A DNA stretch of 64,000 bases from positions 754,117,603-754,181,602 of the forward strand of contig CM060922.1 of NCBI GenBank assembly GCA_030737875.1. The letters are read 5' to 3'. Both the position numbers and the translations under genes were made by a program. This DNA is from Allium sativum. Lineage: Eukaryota; Streptophyta; Magnoliopsida; Asparagales; Amaryllidaceae. A model generated the notes under the pieces. That model made no database searches, was not told the origin of the DNA, and saw nothing but the letters and a program-made list of their open reading frames with translations. Within the stretch, counting starts at the first letter, position 1. Each line of letters begins with the position of its first letter. This document shows positions 1-12,611 of this stretch, in pieces.

Positions 1-654
1 ATGAATGCCCCATAACACTATGTCGCCATATATAAGTTTACAATCAAAACCGCAAGACATCGTACTGGAAGTTGGGTTATCATTTATGGTATGAACCGAG
101 GCTAGGGGCAAGATCCTCACCGATTCGAGACTGCCTAGCCCGAGTCTCAGGCAAGCGCGCAGGCAAGCCTTGGAGCGACAGGGCCGGTCCACCGATGTGG
201 ATTATTATACCTGAGCACTACGTTTCGCCGCCCTTTGGGGCGTAAGCGAGCCAACTAAATGACTCCATCGGTTCGAGAACGACCGATCAATCCGAGGCGC
301 CTCGCAACAGCAACAACCACAAAAGTCAAACTCGTCAGGGCGTGTAAAACCACTGACGCCACTTTTAGCTAGGAGGAAACGTAGGCCCTCCCTGAGGTCC
401 GTCTCCCGTTTTTGGTTCATACCGGGTGTGAAACTCGCGAAGTAAACGTTACACAAAGCTACGCCACAAAGGCCGTGCTTCGATCATCAACCACAAGACT
501 TTGCTTTTCAACAGAAGCCTTGATCAATTGTCACTTAGGCATGCCACACAGGCAATTCACTCCATGCGTTTGATATCCATCAATATATAACCCCTGAGCT
601 CGTACGTCTCAGAGAAGGGCGTTAAGCAAGAGAATAAATTCTCCGCCGCCAAAC

Positions 655-666
655 AGATATATATTT
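655..666 (-). other. Empty site matching the S insertion point in B
   Basis: Minus-strand sequence runs uninterrupted from CTATTAAATATA into TATCTGTTTGGCGG. In B the same two halves are separated: the left half ends at 56027 beside the S LTR start, and the right half starts at 48769 beside an S LTR end. Copy A therefore preserves the family state before S inserted. Confidence 0.8.
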
Positions 667-2659
667 AATAGAGATCAATCACACGGACTAAAATCCAATG
701 TCAGACACACAGTCCATTTACAAGTCCGTTCTGGGTCTGAACGAAACCGGAGGCACCTAGTACCCCGCATATCCATCGATCTCCAAGTACATCTGGACGA
801 TCACCAACTGTTTCCATCTTCTTGGGTGTACAGCCCAATCAAGATCATCAGTAATCACCCAAACGACGTGAAGACTTTCGGTCTTCGACCACCGTCTTCA
901 TCTTCGACTTATCGTCGTATCAGTTATTCAGAATGGGATAAACCCGGTCTTTCCGAATAACTCGCGTATATTTTAAATAAGTGTTACACAAACACAACAT
1001 ACGCCTCATTCCAATTCATTAGTCACTAACCGTAAATTAATCAAGAGAATAATTCCCCAAATATTAACCCCGAAGGCCGAAACCAACATCAGATCAATAT
1101 CCAGAAAACCATTCTGCTTAGCTAACCGACAGTTAGTTTCTGATTTCACATTCATAGGGAAAGGTTCCCATTAATTTTATCCAAGATAAATTCCTGAATT
1201 TATTCTCTAATCTATTTTTGAATCTCAATTCAACTAGTCGGGATTAACGAAACTTACCGAAGTAATCATTTGTTTTAATTTCCCAATCCCAACCTATTCA
1301 TCCCATGAAGTAAAACTGGTAGTACTTCATATCTAACACCACGGTGTTATCGGTAAATTCAATTACCATTTCACGTTCAAATCTAATTAAAGATTTAACT
1401 ATCGCCTGGAGTAAAACTGGTGATACTCCATTCTCGATTATTTCAATCTAATTAAAGATTCATTAAAACTCCACTTAGTTCTAATCGTTAACTGGGTTAA
1501 AGAATCAGTGTCATTTAAAACACGGTTCACGGTAAACCCAAAATATCATTCCATTAATTATCGGGTTAAAGAACAAGTGTTATTTAAAAACACTGTTCAC
1601 GATAAACCCAAAAATCAATATCAATTCAATTCCAATTAAATATTATTTAATTGGTACACTTCGTTAAATCTAAAATAAAAAGATTTAATCTTTTCTCAAC
1701 TGGTTTCAAGAACAGTGTTAGTGAAGACACCATTCACGACAAACCCAAATCACATTTGATATTCAATACAAGGCTCTGAATAGAAAATATATCGGCTTAT
1801 ATTCAATATCAAATTCTACGATTAACAAATGTCGTATTGGAAATAACGATATAAATATATATCTTTCAAATTTCCATAACAACATCCGTATAATCACGAA
1901 TTCCAACATCGAAATATTCCAAAGACAATTTCGATTCAAATCCACTCTAATGCAATCATTGGAAATTCTGGTTATTTTTAAAACCCTTTTCAAATTCAAT
2001 TTATTTATTTAAAAATAAATAGAATTAGAATTCTAGTTCAAAACTAGTTCATTTCGATAAAAATCTATTTTTATCTTTTCAAATATGAAGTTTTTCATCC
2101 CAATTTTTCCCCAAATCATTTCTTATGATTTTACACTAATTATTACTATTTTTAATAATTTTATCAAGGCCCGTACAGTCGATTTCCATCAACGGCCATC
2201 GAACTGCACTTACAGCGACCTTTATCAAATTTGATTTGGACGTATCTCCAAATCCAACCGTTAGATTTTGAATTTCTAATATTCATTAGAAAGCTCTTTT
2301 CGATACGAACCCAACGGTTCCGGTTTTAGGAGAATCCGACGGTCGGATCTCCCGCAATATCCGTTCGAAGTTAATGGTCGATATTCGCGAACTGCCGCGG
2401 CGCGGCGCGTTCTATTCAGGCCATTATATTATATATATAATATATATAATATATATTTCGTCGATTTCTATTTAAAACGAATTTTATAAATAGTTTTAAA
2501 TTCGTTTCAAAAGCAATTTCAACTTCCATTTCAATTCAAATCAAAATTGAATTCTTCTTTATAAATTCGTTTTAAAATTCATTTCTATTCAATTCAAATT
2601 TCAATTCAATTTGAATTCATTTCAATTTGCTTTCAATTCAATTTGAATTCGTTTTATAT

Positions 2660-2880
2660 TCAATTCATTTCGAAATCGTTTTCAATTCATTTCCTTTCGA
2701 AATCGTTTTCAATTCATTTCATTTCGAAATCGTTTTCAATTCATTTCATTTCGAAATCGTTTTCAATTCATTTCATTTCGAAATCGTTTTCAATTCATTT
2801 CATTTCGAAATCGTTTTCAATTCATTTCATTTCGAAATCGTTTTCAATTCATTTCATTTCGAAATCGTTTTCAATTCAAA
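2660..2880. repeat. 27-bp minisatellite, about 8 copies, in LTR A
   Basis: Units share the core TTTCGAAATCGTTTTCAATT and repeat every 27 bp. Because 27 is divisible by 3, two reading frames stay open across the array; these are repeat artefacts, not genes. The equivalent place in B (36830-37100 and 54210-54480) has related but different 27-bp units, so the array has turned over since the copies diverged. Confidence 0.9.
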
Positions 2881-3000
2881 TCGATATAAATATCGTTCAC
2901 GTCAAAATGGCGTCAATCTAATCAACACGGCTTCATAAATTTCTATTTTCAAATATTCTATTTCAAATATTTCTTTTTCAAAATAGTTGTTATTATCAAA

Positions 3001-3264
3001 ATATTTCGTTCAACATATGACCAATCTCAATGGATGAGTACTGTCAACACATGAACCTTTATTTTATATTGATAAAGATGTAAATTTTATTACTAAAATA
3101 TTTCGTTCAACACATGACCAATCTCAATGGATGAGTACTGTCAACACATGAACCTTTATTTTATATTAATAAAGATGTAAATTTTATTACTAAAATATTT
3201 CGTTCAACACATGACCAATCTCAATGGATGAGTACTGTCAACACATGAACCTTTATTTTATATT
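3001..3264. repeat. 97-bp tandem repeat, about 2.7 copies, in LTR A
   Basis: Copies begin ATATTTCGTTCAACA at 3001, 3098 and 3195, exactly 97 bp apart, and are nearly identical. B carries shorter related repeats at 36490-36720 and 53870-54110. Confidence 0.9.
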
Positions 3265-4118
3265 ATTCTTTATTTTTCAAATTGGAATGAGGCCCAATCA
3301 ATTACCATATAAAGTTAATTATATGGGTTCCATACAACACATGTATATAATAGCATTGAAAAATAATCAACCATCCACCAAAGTGCACTACACTGTATAA
3401 GCATCAAATATAGATATCTAACGCTTATAACAGCCTGTCAATCGATTGATCGACATATTTAATCAATCAGGATGAGTGAACTTCAAATTTCATCCTAACA
3501 CCCGTGTGGGGTTTCAAACAAACAAACACATATTTTATTTGTGCAGTTGGGCGATGTGTACAATTTATCGTCCCAATCAATGTCCTTCAAATAGGTGTAC
3601 ATAAACAAACCGTCCGGTTTGTAAATGAATATTTATTTATTCACATTCACGTTAAAAATTATATTTTTAACGATAAAACATTTTATTCAACTTATGAATA
3701 TTCTATTCGGTTCATTTATTCAATAAAATGATATTTTTATTTTTCTAGCATATTTTAGAAAATTTCGGCGACATAACGGCACGATACTAGAAACGGGACA
3801 AGGCCTAGCCTTATCCCCGGTCTAGTGAAGGCCCACGCCATTCACACATCAATCAAATCAATTCATTTCACCACACAATTCAATTTCAATCAAATAATCT
3901 AACCAATTTTTGCAATCAAACAAACAAGTCCATGGTCTGTGGACGATTGTGTCGGGTGCTACTAAGCACCGTCTGCATCCTAGTATATATATATAACTAG
4001 AAATGGAATTGAAGAGTGAGAAATTCTCACAAATAGCTATCCTAGCTCCACGGCTCTTCATTTGCAGAAGTCTTCGTCGTTTCGCCTTTTTGTCACCTTC
4101 GTTGACCATAGCCACTAC

Positions 4119-4262
4119 ATATATAAAAATCGAATTTTTACTTCGCTATTCAATATATAAAAATCGAATTTTTACTTCGTTGTTCAATATATAAAAATCG
4201 AATTTTTACTTTGCTATTCAATATATAAAAATCGAATTTTTACTTCGCTATTCAATATATAA
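4119..4262. repeat. 34-bp tandem repeat, 4 copies, in LTR A
   Basis: Units contain AAAAATCGAATTTTTACTT and repeat every 34 bp. A single diverged unit is seen at the matching place in B (35457-35495). Confidence 0.85.
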
Positions 4263-5046
4263 AAATCCGTCCTTTTATATTCAAAAATCTTATCTTTACC
4301 CAAATGAAACTATACTTTTCATGTTTAAACAACGCCATTATATTCTTCAAAAACAATGCATATTTATTTAAGATAATGCTGTAAATATATATATTTTTAA
4401 ACAATGTACATTTTTAGATTTTAAAACAATGATTTTTATAAATTCTATCTCATAATAAAAATCTTATTTAAAACGATGTTATAAATATATATAAAAATTC
4501 TCTTTTTAAAACAATTTCATTTTTAAAAATCATATTTTAACAATTCATGTATATTTAAAACAATGCTATCATTTTTTTCTTCAATGCTATTTTTTTGAAT
4601 TAATTATAAGGTTTAAAAATTTACCCTGCCTGCTGTCTTCTTCCCCGTTTACACCAGACGACCAAACCCATTAGTTCCACCGTTGACCACTGATTTCCGC
4701 GCCACCCGAGACTTTGACCGATGATCCACCTCCTCCCCGCGAGGCGCCAGAGCGCCGTCGTTCACCCCTTTGAATAGTGTGCCACTCGATGGTCTTGATC
4801 ATCGCGAAAACCCCAGTGAAGGTCGCTAGTCCCTGCTCGAAATTCGAGCAGCTCGAGCGATGGTAGCTGATCAAACCACCCCCAATTTGAAGATCGAGAG
4901 AGGCGCTTCAATCTTTGTTTTAATTTCTTGAACAGTTTTGCGTTGGATTGCGTGCGATTTAGGGTTGAATTCCTGAGGTTTTGGGGCGTCGGTTTTAACG
5001 GATGGCGGCTGAGCGTGTTTGGGAATTAGGGTTTGGTAGGGAGAGT

Positions 5047-5054
5047 GTTTATAG
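5047..5054 (-). promoter_or_regulatory. Candidate TATA box of LTR A
   Basis: The minus strand reads CTATAAACACTC about 0.9 kb into the LTR, followed by a less AT-rich leader with an AAACCCTAATT-type start. A donor-like CAGGGTAAAT follows at about 4630. Position and context fit the U3 promoter, but the start site is inferred. Confidence 0.5.
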
Positions 5055-5959
5055 TATATAATATATTATTATTTATTTCTTTTTATTTCTCAAAAGTGAA
5101 TTTCGCATTCAACCTCCAAATCAAACCCAACGACTATCGTCACTAGCATTTTACCCCCATCCCGGACACAATGGGATATGTTTCGTAGGCCAATTCGACT
5201 GTTACAGTCAGTTTTTCTTCAAATTAAAATATAAAACGTTCAAATTTGAATTTAAACGTACATTTCAATTTGTCGGGGCCACATACTGACTCTAAAAATT
5301 CCAGAAAAAATATTTTCTAGCTTCGTATTGACGATACGGTCCTAACAAAACTAGTTTCGTCGAATTCTGAGACCGTTAGAAAAATGGCCATTTTCCAGTC
5401 GATTAAAATCAACTGAAACTGGTCAAACGCGTTTTCCTTTGCCACGCTCACATATTGATTCGAAAAATTACGAAATTTGAAACCTAGCAATAGTTTGACA
5501 CTGCGGATCCAACAAAACTGGTTTCGTCGAAATCCGAGGTCGCTTGCAAAATTTCCATTTTTAAGGGCCTGAATTCCATAGCGACTATTCAAAATTTTCA
5601 ACTGGACATATCTTTTGATTCCCGCTATGAAATCTTGATCTTTCGGATTCGTTGGAAAGATATTATCAATTAGATCCTAATACTTTTGGTTTCACTAAAA
5701 TCCGGATTGTTTTGCACCCGGTACATTCAATTGAAGTTTGAAATCGAATTATCGAACTACCACGCCATTTCAATTCCTTTTATAATTATATATAATTATT
5801 TATATTCTAACGACGACTTATATAATATATACGTTCGAAATATATTCAAAATAAATTTCTCGTCGATATTATTTAAAATAATTCATTTTAAATAATCAAA
5901 ATTCATTAAAATTGCCAAAATAAAAATTTTAAACTGGCCCAGATTTTCGGGTTGTTACA

Positions 5960-6285
5960 GCTTCATCCTTCAAATGCCAGACCCCTATCCTTCTTCTTAT
6001 TTCATCGGGCCAGGCAATTGCCTCAAAGATTCTTTCACAGTCCATAACCCAAGATTGGGCACTATCAAAGCCTTTCTTTCCAAAAAACGGTTTCCCTCCA
6101 AAATTCATAAAGACCTTACATAGGCGAGAAAAATCAAAGGCCACATCAGTGGCAGGAGCTGCGGGAGCCGCCAGAGCAGGATTTGCTACAGGGACCTGCT
6201 CCATAGTACGGAGGTACTGCTGGAACCATTCTGGCAAGTAGCGGGGCCTTGCCTGGTTGCCCTGCTCATTAGGATTTTCAGCCAT
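5960..6285 (-). pseudogene. gag: N-terminal gag fragment of Ty3/gypsy element D
   Basis: This is the start of a capsid (Gag) polyprotein. The likely initiator is the ATG at 6285, giving MAENPNEQ; an upstream in-frame ATG at 6318 is also possible. The fragment shows FDFSRLCK, a GGKPFFG stretch and an AQSWVMDCERIFEAI stretch, matching the same order in the gag of S ([27 protein letters not shown]). It ends after GVWHLKDE, where the LTR of copy A starts at 5959; the remaining codons of the open frame are LTR sequence. The rest of gag and all of pol lie beyond A, outside the window. The frame that remains has no stop, so A inserted while D was fairly young. Confidence 0.85.
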
Positions 6286-6491
6286 TCTACTATCTGAAAA
6301 GAAAAGGAAGAATCCCATAGTGGATACTCCTGAGATAACATTTAAGCTGAAAAAGGAAGAAACGATAAAGGTGCCTAGTATAAATGTGTATGCTTATTGG
6401 GGTAAACATATATTATATATATAGTTTGAAAAATCTTTTTCAAATCACAAATACGCCTCTCATACATATATTTCCCTTATAATCGGGTAAC

Positions 6492-6509
6492 CTACGATGT
6501 GATACCAAA
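6492..6509 (-). other. Primer-binding site of element D
   Basis: Immediately after the LTR end (minus strand GTTACA) comes TTTGGTATCACATCG. The TGGTATCA core matches the complement of the 3' end of initiator tRNA-Met, but the following bases diverge from the AGAGC seen in B, C, E and S. Confidence 0.75.
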
Positions 6510-7671
6510 TGTAACAACCCGCCCGGAATGGGCCTAAATTTCGACCCAGAAAAGGCCTATCGAAACTTAAAGCCATTCTAAATGGGTCATCGGTTCCTTT
6601 AATATTACATTTGCACAGATAAAAATAAACATATACTTCGAATGGAAATCTCACACAGCGGAAATAGAAAATATAATATTTAAATAAGATGTACCATTAT
6701 TTCAAAAATCTCAAAAATACATAATCATAGTTACATTTATTCAAAAGGCACATCAAATAGTTCATCTTCATAAGATTCCAAACAAAGCAAAGCAATCACT
6801 GCTAATAATATAATAATAACTTTATCTTCTCTATCGTCTGCAATCAGGACTTCATCCATGGTTTTACCCCATCTGCTGACCTGTTTGGATGTTAAGGAGA
6901 GGAGGTCAGTACATAAAGTTATATGTGACTGGAATATAGTATTACTTAATGTCCGTACCCTATATTTTTTGCAGGTTACAATGTCAAGGTATGTCTACGC
7001 AGCACACTAGATATCACACAAACATAAGTATCTAACTAATGGGGTTGATATTCAAGTCAATCGCTCATTAGTGTTTTTAGGGTAAAGACCCAATGAGGTG
7101 GCATTCTCGGTCACTTATGGCCCTAATAAAGGTGGATTTTTTTTCAATCTCTTATGACCCTAAGGTGGTCCCCTAGCCCTTTAAGAACCCCATCCTAGTA
7201 CATTAACGTTTTAAAGTCTACTCTCTCATTGTAATATGAGAAGTAGTATTGCGAACGTTACTACTTAATTGATATTACCCAGTAGGACACCTATGTCACT
7301 TAAGACTTCCCTTAGATTATCGGTGAGCGTGCAACGACCACATATCCTTCAATTACCAATCTGTCCCTAGTTGAGCCCTTACAAGTCGCTAGAGGAAGTG
7401 GAAAACCCCGTGAACTACCCTACTCTGTTAACCGTTTTATGCCTAACCACTTTTAAAGAAGGAAGACCCAAAGATTTACCTTAATACTAATAAGGGTGGG
7501 TCCCATGACTTGGGTTCCTCTCCAAGGAACAAGTCTTCAGAAGGATCCTAATCCTAACCACTTAAGACCCGAATTAGATAAAGAGGTGAGTCGGCCACTT
7601 AAGACCTCCTCAAGGCGTAGTAAGCCTATTTGTTTTCACACATCAACTTATATATATAGTTATATATATAC

Positions 7672-7775
7672 ACACTAGACCTCTCACATTAACCCATATA
7701 CTTGTAGATGTTGGATATGTCGGTCGGTTCCAGGCTGGATTCTACTACAAGTTGGTTTAACCTCGTGTCTAGTGT
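7672..7775 (-). other. Covarying RNA module, copy D1
   Basis: Three nested helices can be drawn. Outer: 7672-7680 with 7767-7775, ACACTAGAC/GTCTAGTGT, 9 perfect pairs. Middle: 7689-7695 with 7754-7760, 6 of 7 pairs. Inner: 7701-7707 with 7745-7751, CTTGTAG/CTACAAG, 7 perfect pairs. On the transcript strand the loop reads AGAATCCAGCCTGGAACC then CGACATATCCA, similar to the loops of copies in E and H, whose stems have different sequences. Confidence 0.75.
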
Positions 7776-7803
7776 ACTAAGTTTATGAATGGCCCATGAT
7801 ACC

Positions 7804-7900
7804 TAGACATCTCACATTATTTGGGCCCATTTGTGGTTACTGGATATGCCGGTTGGTTCCAGGCAGGCTTCTACCACAAATGGCAACTAACTTGTGTCTA
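7804..7900 (-). other. Covarying RNA module, copy D2
   Basis: This is the second of the tandem pair in LTR D, 28 bp from D1. Inner helix: 7827-7837 with 7873-7883, CCATTTGTGGT/ACCACAAATGG, 11 perfect pairs. Middle: 7817-7823 with 7884-7890, 6 of 7 pairs. Outer: 7804-7809 with 7895-7900, TAGACA/TGTCTA. The transcript-strand loop has AGAAGCCTGCCTGGAACC and CCGGCATATCCAG. Confidence 0.75.
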
Positions 7901-8956
7901 TATGTCATTTATTTATAAATATGTTCAAGACATTCTATATATATACGCAATATTTGTTAAGGGGACATTTCAAATTCAAACTCTAACCTAATCGCATTTA
8001 TTACGTTAATATAACGTTAATTACGTTTAAATAAATAATATAATAATAGAGCCTAATTAACTTAACATTCGATAAATAGGGAAACATTCTATATGGGATA
8101 GCAATTGTCATTTATCCTAATTAAGGCATACAAGTTTAGGTATTTCCATATTTTGCCACTACAACGCAACATGATGGCATAATGAACATATAACAAATAG
8201 CAGTAATGGAAAACATACACATACATAACAATTACAACTTGTATCCTAGGCATGTAGAAAAGGTTTCAATATTATATTAAAAGTAGAGTATTTCATACAT
8301 TCACACATGTATGTTTATAATCTATATTTCACCCAACTCACCCTTTTTGTGGTGTTATGCACCCAAAAATATTTACATTTTACTCAGTCTAATTTATAAA
8401 TGCGTTTACATCTAAATAAGGATCCAAACCCAATTTAACTATGAAATTAATTCAAATCCAAACCTTTTAGGCCAAATAAAATAATAATAACGGTGAATTG
8501 CATAAAATATAAATAATAATAAAATACTCATTTTTACCTTTAATCCAATACAAAAACCGCAATTCCACAAAACCAACTTAACATGACAATTCCAACGTGA
8601 TTACAATGTAGAAGATTTGGGGATTTTTCATGTTATATTATCGCATAACCAAATCTTCATAGGCATAACAATTCATATAGAAAACTGATAATAATATTAG
8701 TATGCCTTTCAGCAAAACTAGATTCCACTCATAAATTAAGTGGAGATGTGATAGAAATCTGAAGATCTGCGATGGTTCTCAACATTTAAGCGAGCCATGA
8801 TTGATCTCTTAACAACATAAATATAAGAAACATATAATTAGACTTTTACATATATTTTTTGTGCTAAATTCCAAATTCCTAAACTTATATAAATTTGAAA
8901 TAGAGATATATAGAATGGAGGTAGAGAAGTTGAAGAACCTTCACCTTTTTCCTCTT

Positions 8957-8966
8957 TATTTTTATA
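8957..8966 (-). promoter_or_regulatory. Candidate TATA box of LTR D
   Basis: The minus strand reads CCATATAAAAATAAAG about 0.67 kb into the LTR, downstream of an AAACCCTAATT stretch. Assignment rests on motif and position only. Confidence 0.4.
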
Positions 8967-9629
8967 TGGAATCCAGCAGCAAGGAGGCAGAGGCTTAGAA
9001 TAATTAGGGTTTCTAGTGTGTTGTTTGAGGGGTTATTCGTACTTTCTCGTGTGAGCGGGAGCTGTCGAATTTATAAAAATAAATCTGAACCATCCATATA
9101 AACATATCCATTAAGAAAACATTAATCCACGTAGGCAGAATTGGGCCTGCCTACCGACTAGCGGTCGACCGACGGTCGACCCCCTTAAATGGGAGCGGTC
9201 GACCCCCCTTTGGCTGGAACACCCAATTCTGCTGCGTTGACGAGCTGTTAATTTTATTAATTACGTTCTTAATTTGCTTCATTCTTTTCCATATATTCAA
9301 TATATGCTGTCCCCTAAACCTTATCTCCAAAAATTCCCTCTTTTTATTTTGGATTATTATTTGGACAATGTATATAATATTCACATAATTATATATATAT
9401 TCTGTGTACACTGTCCAAATTCATTTGTTCATAACTTCTTCATACGTTGACCGTTTTCAGCATATTATACATGAAAACGATTCAAAATTTCACCACAAAT
9501 CCAAACAAAAGAATTTCGTAGCCAAATTCCTAAAGCTGCAAAATCTCAATTTCCAACCATATGATTTAATTACTTATTTTTAATTATTTAATTTATTATT
9601 AATACTTATGAAATTTATGGGGTGTTACA

Positions 9630-10619
9630 GAGTGAGTACGAGAAAGATTGGAGCTAAACCAACAATTCAATGGTCTTTCGCTATCAAGACATTAAACGAG
9701 CGACAATGCCAATTTGGATGTTTAGATTGTTTGTTAGAGGCTAGACCACTTAGTTCTTGAACGATCTTTCATTAGCTGAAGCCGGGATGGGCGAATAGGG
9801 CCATGGCCACTGAGGAAAAGAGATAGATCAGTCTATGGATATCTATATTGTAATTCTAACGAACCAGTCCTTTACAGATACTGAAATCCCCCGATTGAGT
9901 TTCATGTAAAGGTCTAGCTTGATAGCTTAACTCAGATGATAGATAGTACGCTTTCGTAGCATGGCGATGGAGGCATTGCATGCTTTTGTAGTGATGGCCT
10001 AGTACGCTTTCATAGCGTGGCAGTGGAATCTCAATATGCTTTCGTAGTTCAACAATGGCATTCTAATATGCTTCCGTAGTGTGGCGATGGAGATCTTTCG
10101 AGGAGGGTACTATGTGAAGTACCTTGATATGTTGGGCATATAGCTATATATATATACATATATATACACACAAACGTACATACATACATGATTTATTAGA
10201 TTAATCTACTTGGGAGTAGATGGGTATGATTTATGCGTAAATTTGAAAGTGTAATAAGCCCAAATAACTTAATAAATGAAAACAAATGATAAAACGGTAT
10301 ATGTAGTGTTATTTATAGAAAGTTTAATTTGTGTGTTCATTAGAACTTTTGTTCTGACCCTCTAGTCATAACAAACTCGTAGGTTAGGCAATGGTAGATA
10401 TTTTACAGCTTAAAGACACTTATTAGTCAGTGTCATTATTATGATATGTATTTAGTTATTATATTTTATTCAGTTCTGCTGTGAGATATTCTATCGTAAG
10501 CTCTGATATATTTATCTTTGCCTTTCTACAAGATACTGGACAAACCAACTCAGGTTTCAATGGACTTAGATTTTAGCATTTTGCGAAAAATAGATCTCGT
10601 TGAAATTTGGTTTGTTACA
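9630..10619 (+). mobile_element. 3' fragment of an LTR (element G, E family)
   Basis: The fragment ends TTTGTTACA at 10619 and aligns with the last ~0.9 kb of the E LTRs. Shared landmarks are the AGAAC/GTTCT hairpin, the GGTTAGG segment and the CAAACCAACTC...GGTTTCAATGGA block near the end. Its left side is cut by the LTR of D at 9629. On the right it abuts the reverse transcriptase pseudogene of F, so this is the 3' LTR end of an element whose body lies to the left, beyond D and the window. Imperfect ~40-bp repeats built on GCTTTCGTAG occur at about 9945-10090. Confidence 0.8.
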
Positions 10620-12345
10620 ATACTTATTCTTTTTTATCACTTTATTCCTCACAGTAATTAACACAAAATCTAAGGGAGCCATCCATCGTTGTCGCTAATA
10701 CAATAGGCGCTCGTCACTAGATATACTCCTGCGTTAATAAATGATCATTCACTTGCATCCTAAGCTCTTTCTATTCCTTAGGTGCCATCCTCCTAGAAGG
10801 CATAATTATGTGTTTGGAATCCTTCGTCAAGTCGATAAGAAATTTGATCTCTCTATGTGGCAAAAATCTGATCACTTCCTTAAAAATGTCCAGATACTTC
10901 CAAGCTATACGTACACTTGATAACTCATTTTTATGGAATATCATGAGACTATTGAAAGCTAACCATCACCTAATCCCTAGGTAGGCAGTCGAACACTACC
11001 CCTTCCTGTCATTTGCCTTCATAGTCACCATAAACCTCTCACAGTCTATCACTGCTATGTATCTATTAAGCCAATACACTTCCGCAATAATTCAAAACCC
11101 AATAGAGCCCAAACTAAAGCAATCACAATTAAAAGAGTAGCTATGCCCTAGTAAGAATAACAAATAGAAGATCATTCAAAGGCCAACAGATCCATTATGG
11201 TTTGTCACAATCAATAATCAACAATTTTAATTTCCAGATCTAACCTATCTACTTGGTCATTAGATATCAAGGAACGTGAAGACCCAGTATCAAATAAAAT
11301 GTGAATAGGAACATCCAAAATTAAAAGTGTATCTTGAATAGAAATTTCTTTTCCTTTTTCCACCATTGTTGGGGCATTTGATGAATTGGAACAACATTTA
11401 TAGTATAAACTTTCACAATCTAGTTTTCCTTTAAAGGTTATGGATAATCTATCTGAATATGTCCTGCTTTGTTACAGTTGAAGCATTTCCTTTCTCGATC
11501 CTATAGTCCCTACTGAAGTGACCCTTCTTCCTAGAGTTGTACTTCAAATTTACCTTTATTTTCTTCACATCCTTGGCTTGAAAAGATTTCGTTTTATTAT
11601 CCCAATTTTTTTACCCCTCTCGTCCACTTACAACTTTGGTTGTTCCTTTGGGACAATGGAAGTTGTCATTTATTGACTTAGTTTAAAGGCTCTCTTGCCT
11701 CAAACTTACCCAATAATAGGCACAAAAGTCTCATTACTATGATTTATGAGATCTTCCCCTCAAGTAGTCTTCCAAGCCAACAATGAATTTCTTGTTCTTC
11801 TTAGTTGGGTATCGATGAAGGACATCCCGTACTTAGATAGGGCATCAAACTCAACAATATATTTAGGGACGGTCATGATTCCTTGCTTAACCTCTACAAA
11901 CCTATGGAACATTTTCAAATTATGGGAATTTGGGATAAATTTTCTTCAAAGCAAGTTCTGAACTGAACCTAAGTAATTTGGTTTACGGGCATAACAACTT
12001 TGATGGCGTTCTACCAATTCATAGCCCTTCCTTGAAGATAATGTGACGTTACCCTCCTTTCCATAACATCATAAGCTCAAGAATCTAAAAAATACACCCG
12101 TAAATGTCAAACCAATCATAAACTTTCATAGTTGACTTTGTTCCCTAAAATGGTTTATCACTTGGACTATTATAGTCTTTATTAATCTCTGCAAATTTAG
12201 GCTCAGGCACCTTCATATGTACACCTTCTTTAGTAACATTAAGGGAAGCTTATTGAGCATTTATCATTATGTCCCTTATAAATGCAGTGAACATAGTCAT
12301 GATATGAGAACTATTAGCTCTTGAGTTATCTCCTTTCTCAAAGCC
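10620..12345 (-). pseudogene. Decayed gag-protease-RT of Ty3/gypsy element F
   Basis: Read on the minus strand with several frameshifts and stops, the order is that of a Ty3/gypsy polyprotein. A gag core resembling [20 protein letters not shown] and [10 protein letters not shown] of element S lies at about 12330-11700. A zinc-knuckle remnant CFNCNKAGH is near 11470-11490. A protease motif LFDTGSSRSLIS is near 11260-11310. The start of reverse transcriptase, with MPSRRMAP and a DGSLRFCVNY-like stretch, lies at 10800-10640. The frame stops at 10620 just after the position equivalent to KNKYPLPR in S, where LTR G was inserted. There is far more damage than in S, so F is one of the oldest insertions here. 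Confidence 0.85.
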
Positions 12346-12593
12346 AAAGATGAGTTTCAGGCGGTATTTCTTATTTGGCAATTCATTGTATAATTTATAA
12401 TGAAGATGATTGGTCCCTTTCTAAGGAATCCTACTTTGCGGTGCTTAAGTCTAGTGTGACTTCATTCATAAGTATATACACTAATATATATGGAGGTATG
12501 TATAATTTTGAAAAATGAAATAAATATCAAGTATGCGCTCATGTGTAAGTATACCCCTCCCCAGGTATTTCCATTTAGGTTAAACAACACAAC

Positions 12594-12611
12594 CTAAGAT
12601 CTGGTACCAAA
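12594..12611 (-). other. Primer-binding site of element F
   Basis: Directly after the LTR end (minus strand CATTACA) comes TTTGGTACCAGATCTTAG, a degenerate version of the TGGTATCAGAGC primer site found in B, C, E and S. Confidence 0.65.

Larger units (their letters stand above)
1..5959 (-). mobile_element. LTR of copy A (6.2-kb-LTR family), truncated by window edge
   Basis: Read on the minus strand the LTR begins TGTAACAACCCG at 5959. Most of it aligns with the 3' LTR of element B (51079-56027). The stretch 660 to 1 then aligns with 48769 to about 49430, the downstream part of B's 5' LTR. The last ~0.6 kb of the LTR lies off the window, so solo LTR versus full element cannot be decided. It sits inside the gag of element D, whose reading frame stops being gag at 5960. 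It differs from B by expanded short tandem arrays and by an unrelated promoter-proximal segment (about 4300-5060). It lacks the S insertion found in B. Confidence 0.9.
6510..9629 (-). mobile_element. 5' LTR of element D
   Basis: On the minus strand the LTR starts TGTAACACCCCAT at 9629 and ends CGGGTTGTTACA at 6510, 3120 bp. It is followed by a primer-binding site and gag, so it is the 5' LTR. A candidate TATA box is at 8957-8966 and two copies of a structured module are at 7672-7900. No coding sequence is evident. Element D is inserted in the LTR fragment G. Confidence 0.9.

Noticed and set aside
1763..1999. 78-codon minus-strand frame in LTR A
   Set aside because: AT-rich chance frame; not preserved in the aligned part of B.
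2627..2938. Open frames of 92-103 codons over the 27-bp array in LTR A
   Set aside because: The repeat period is a multiple of three, so several frames stay open together; no protein family resemblance and no conservation of the frame in B.
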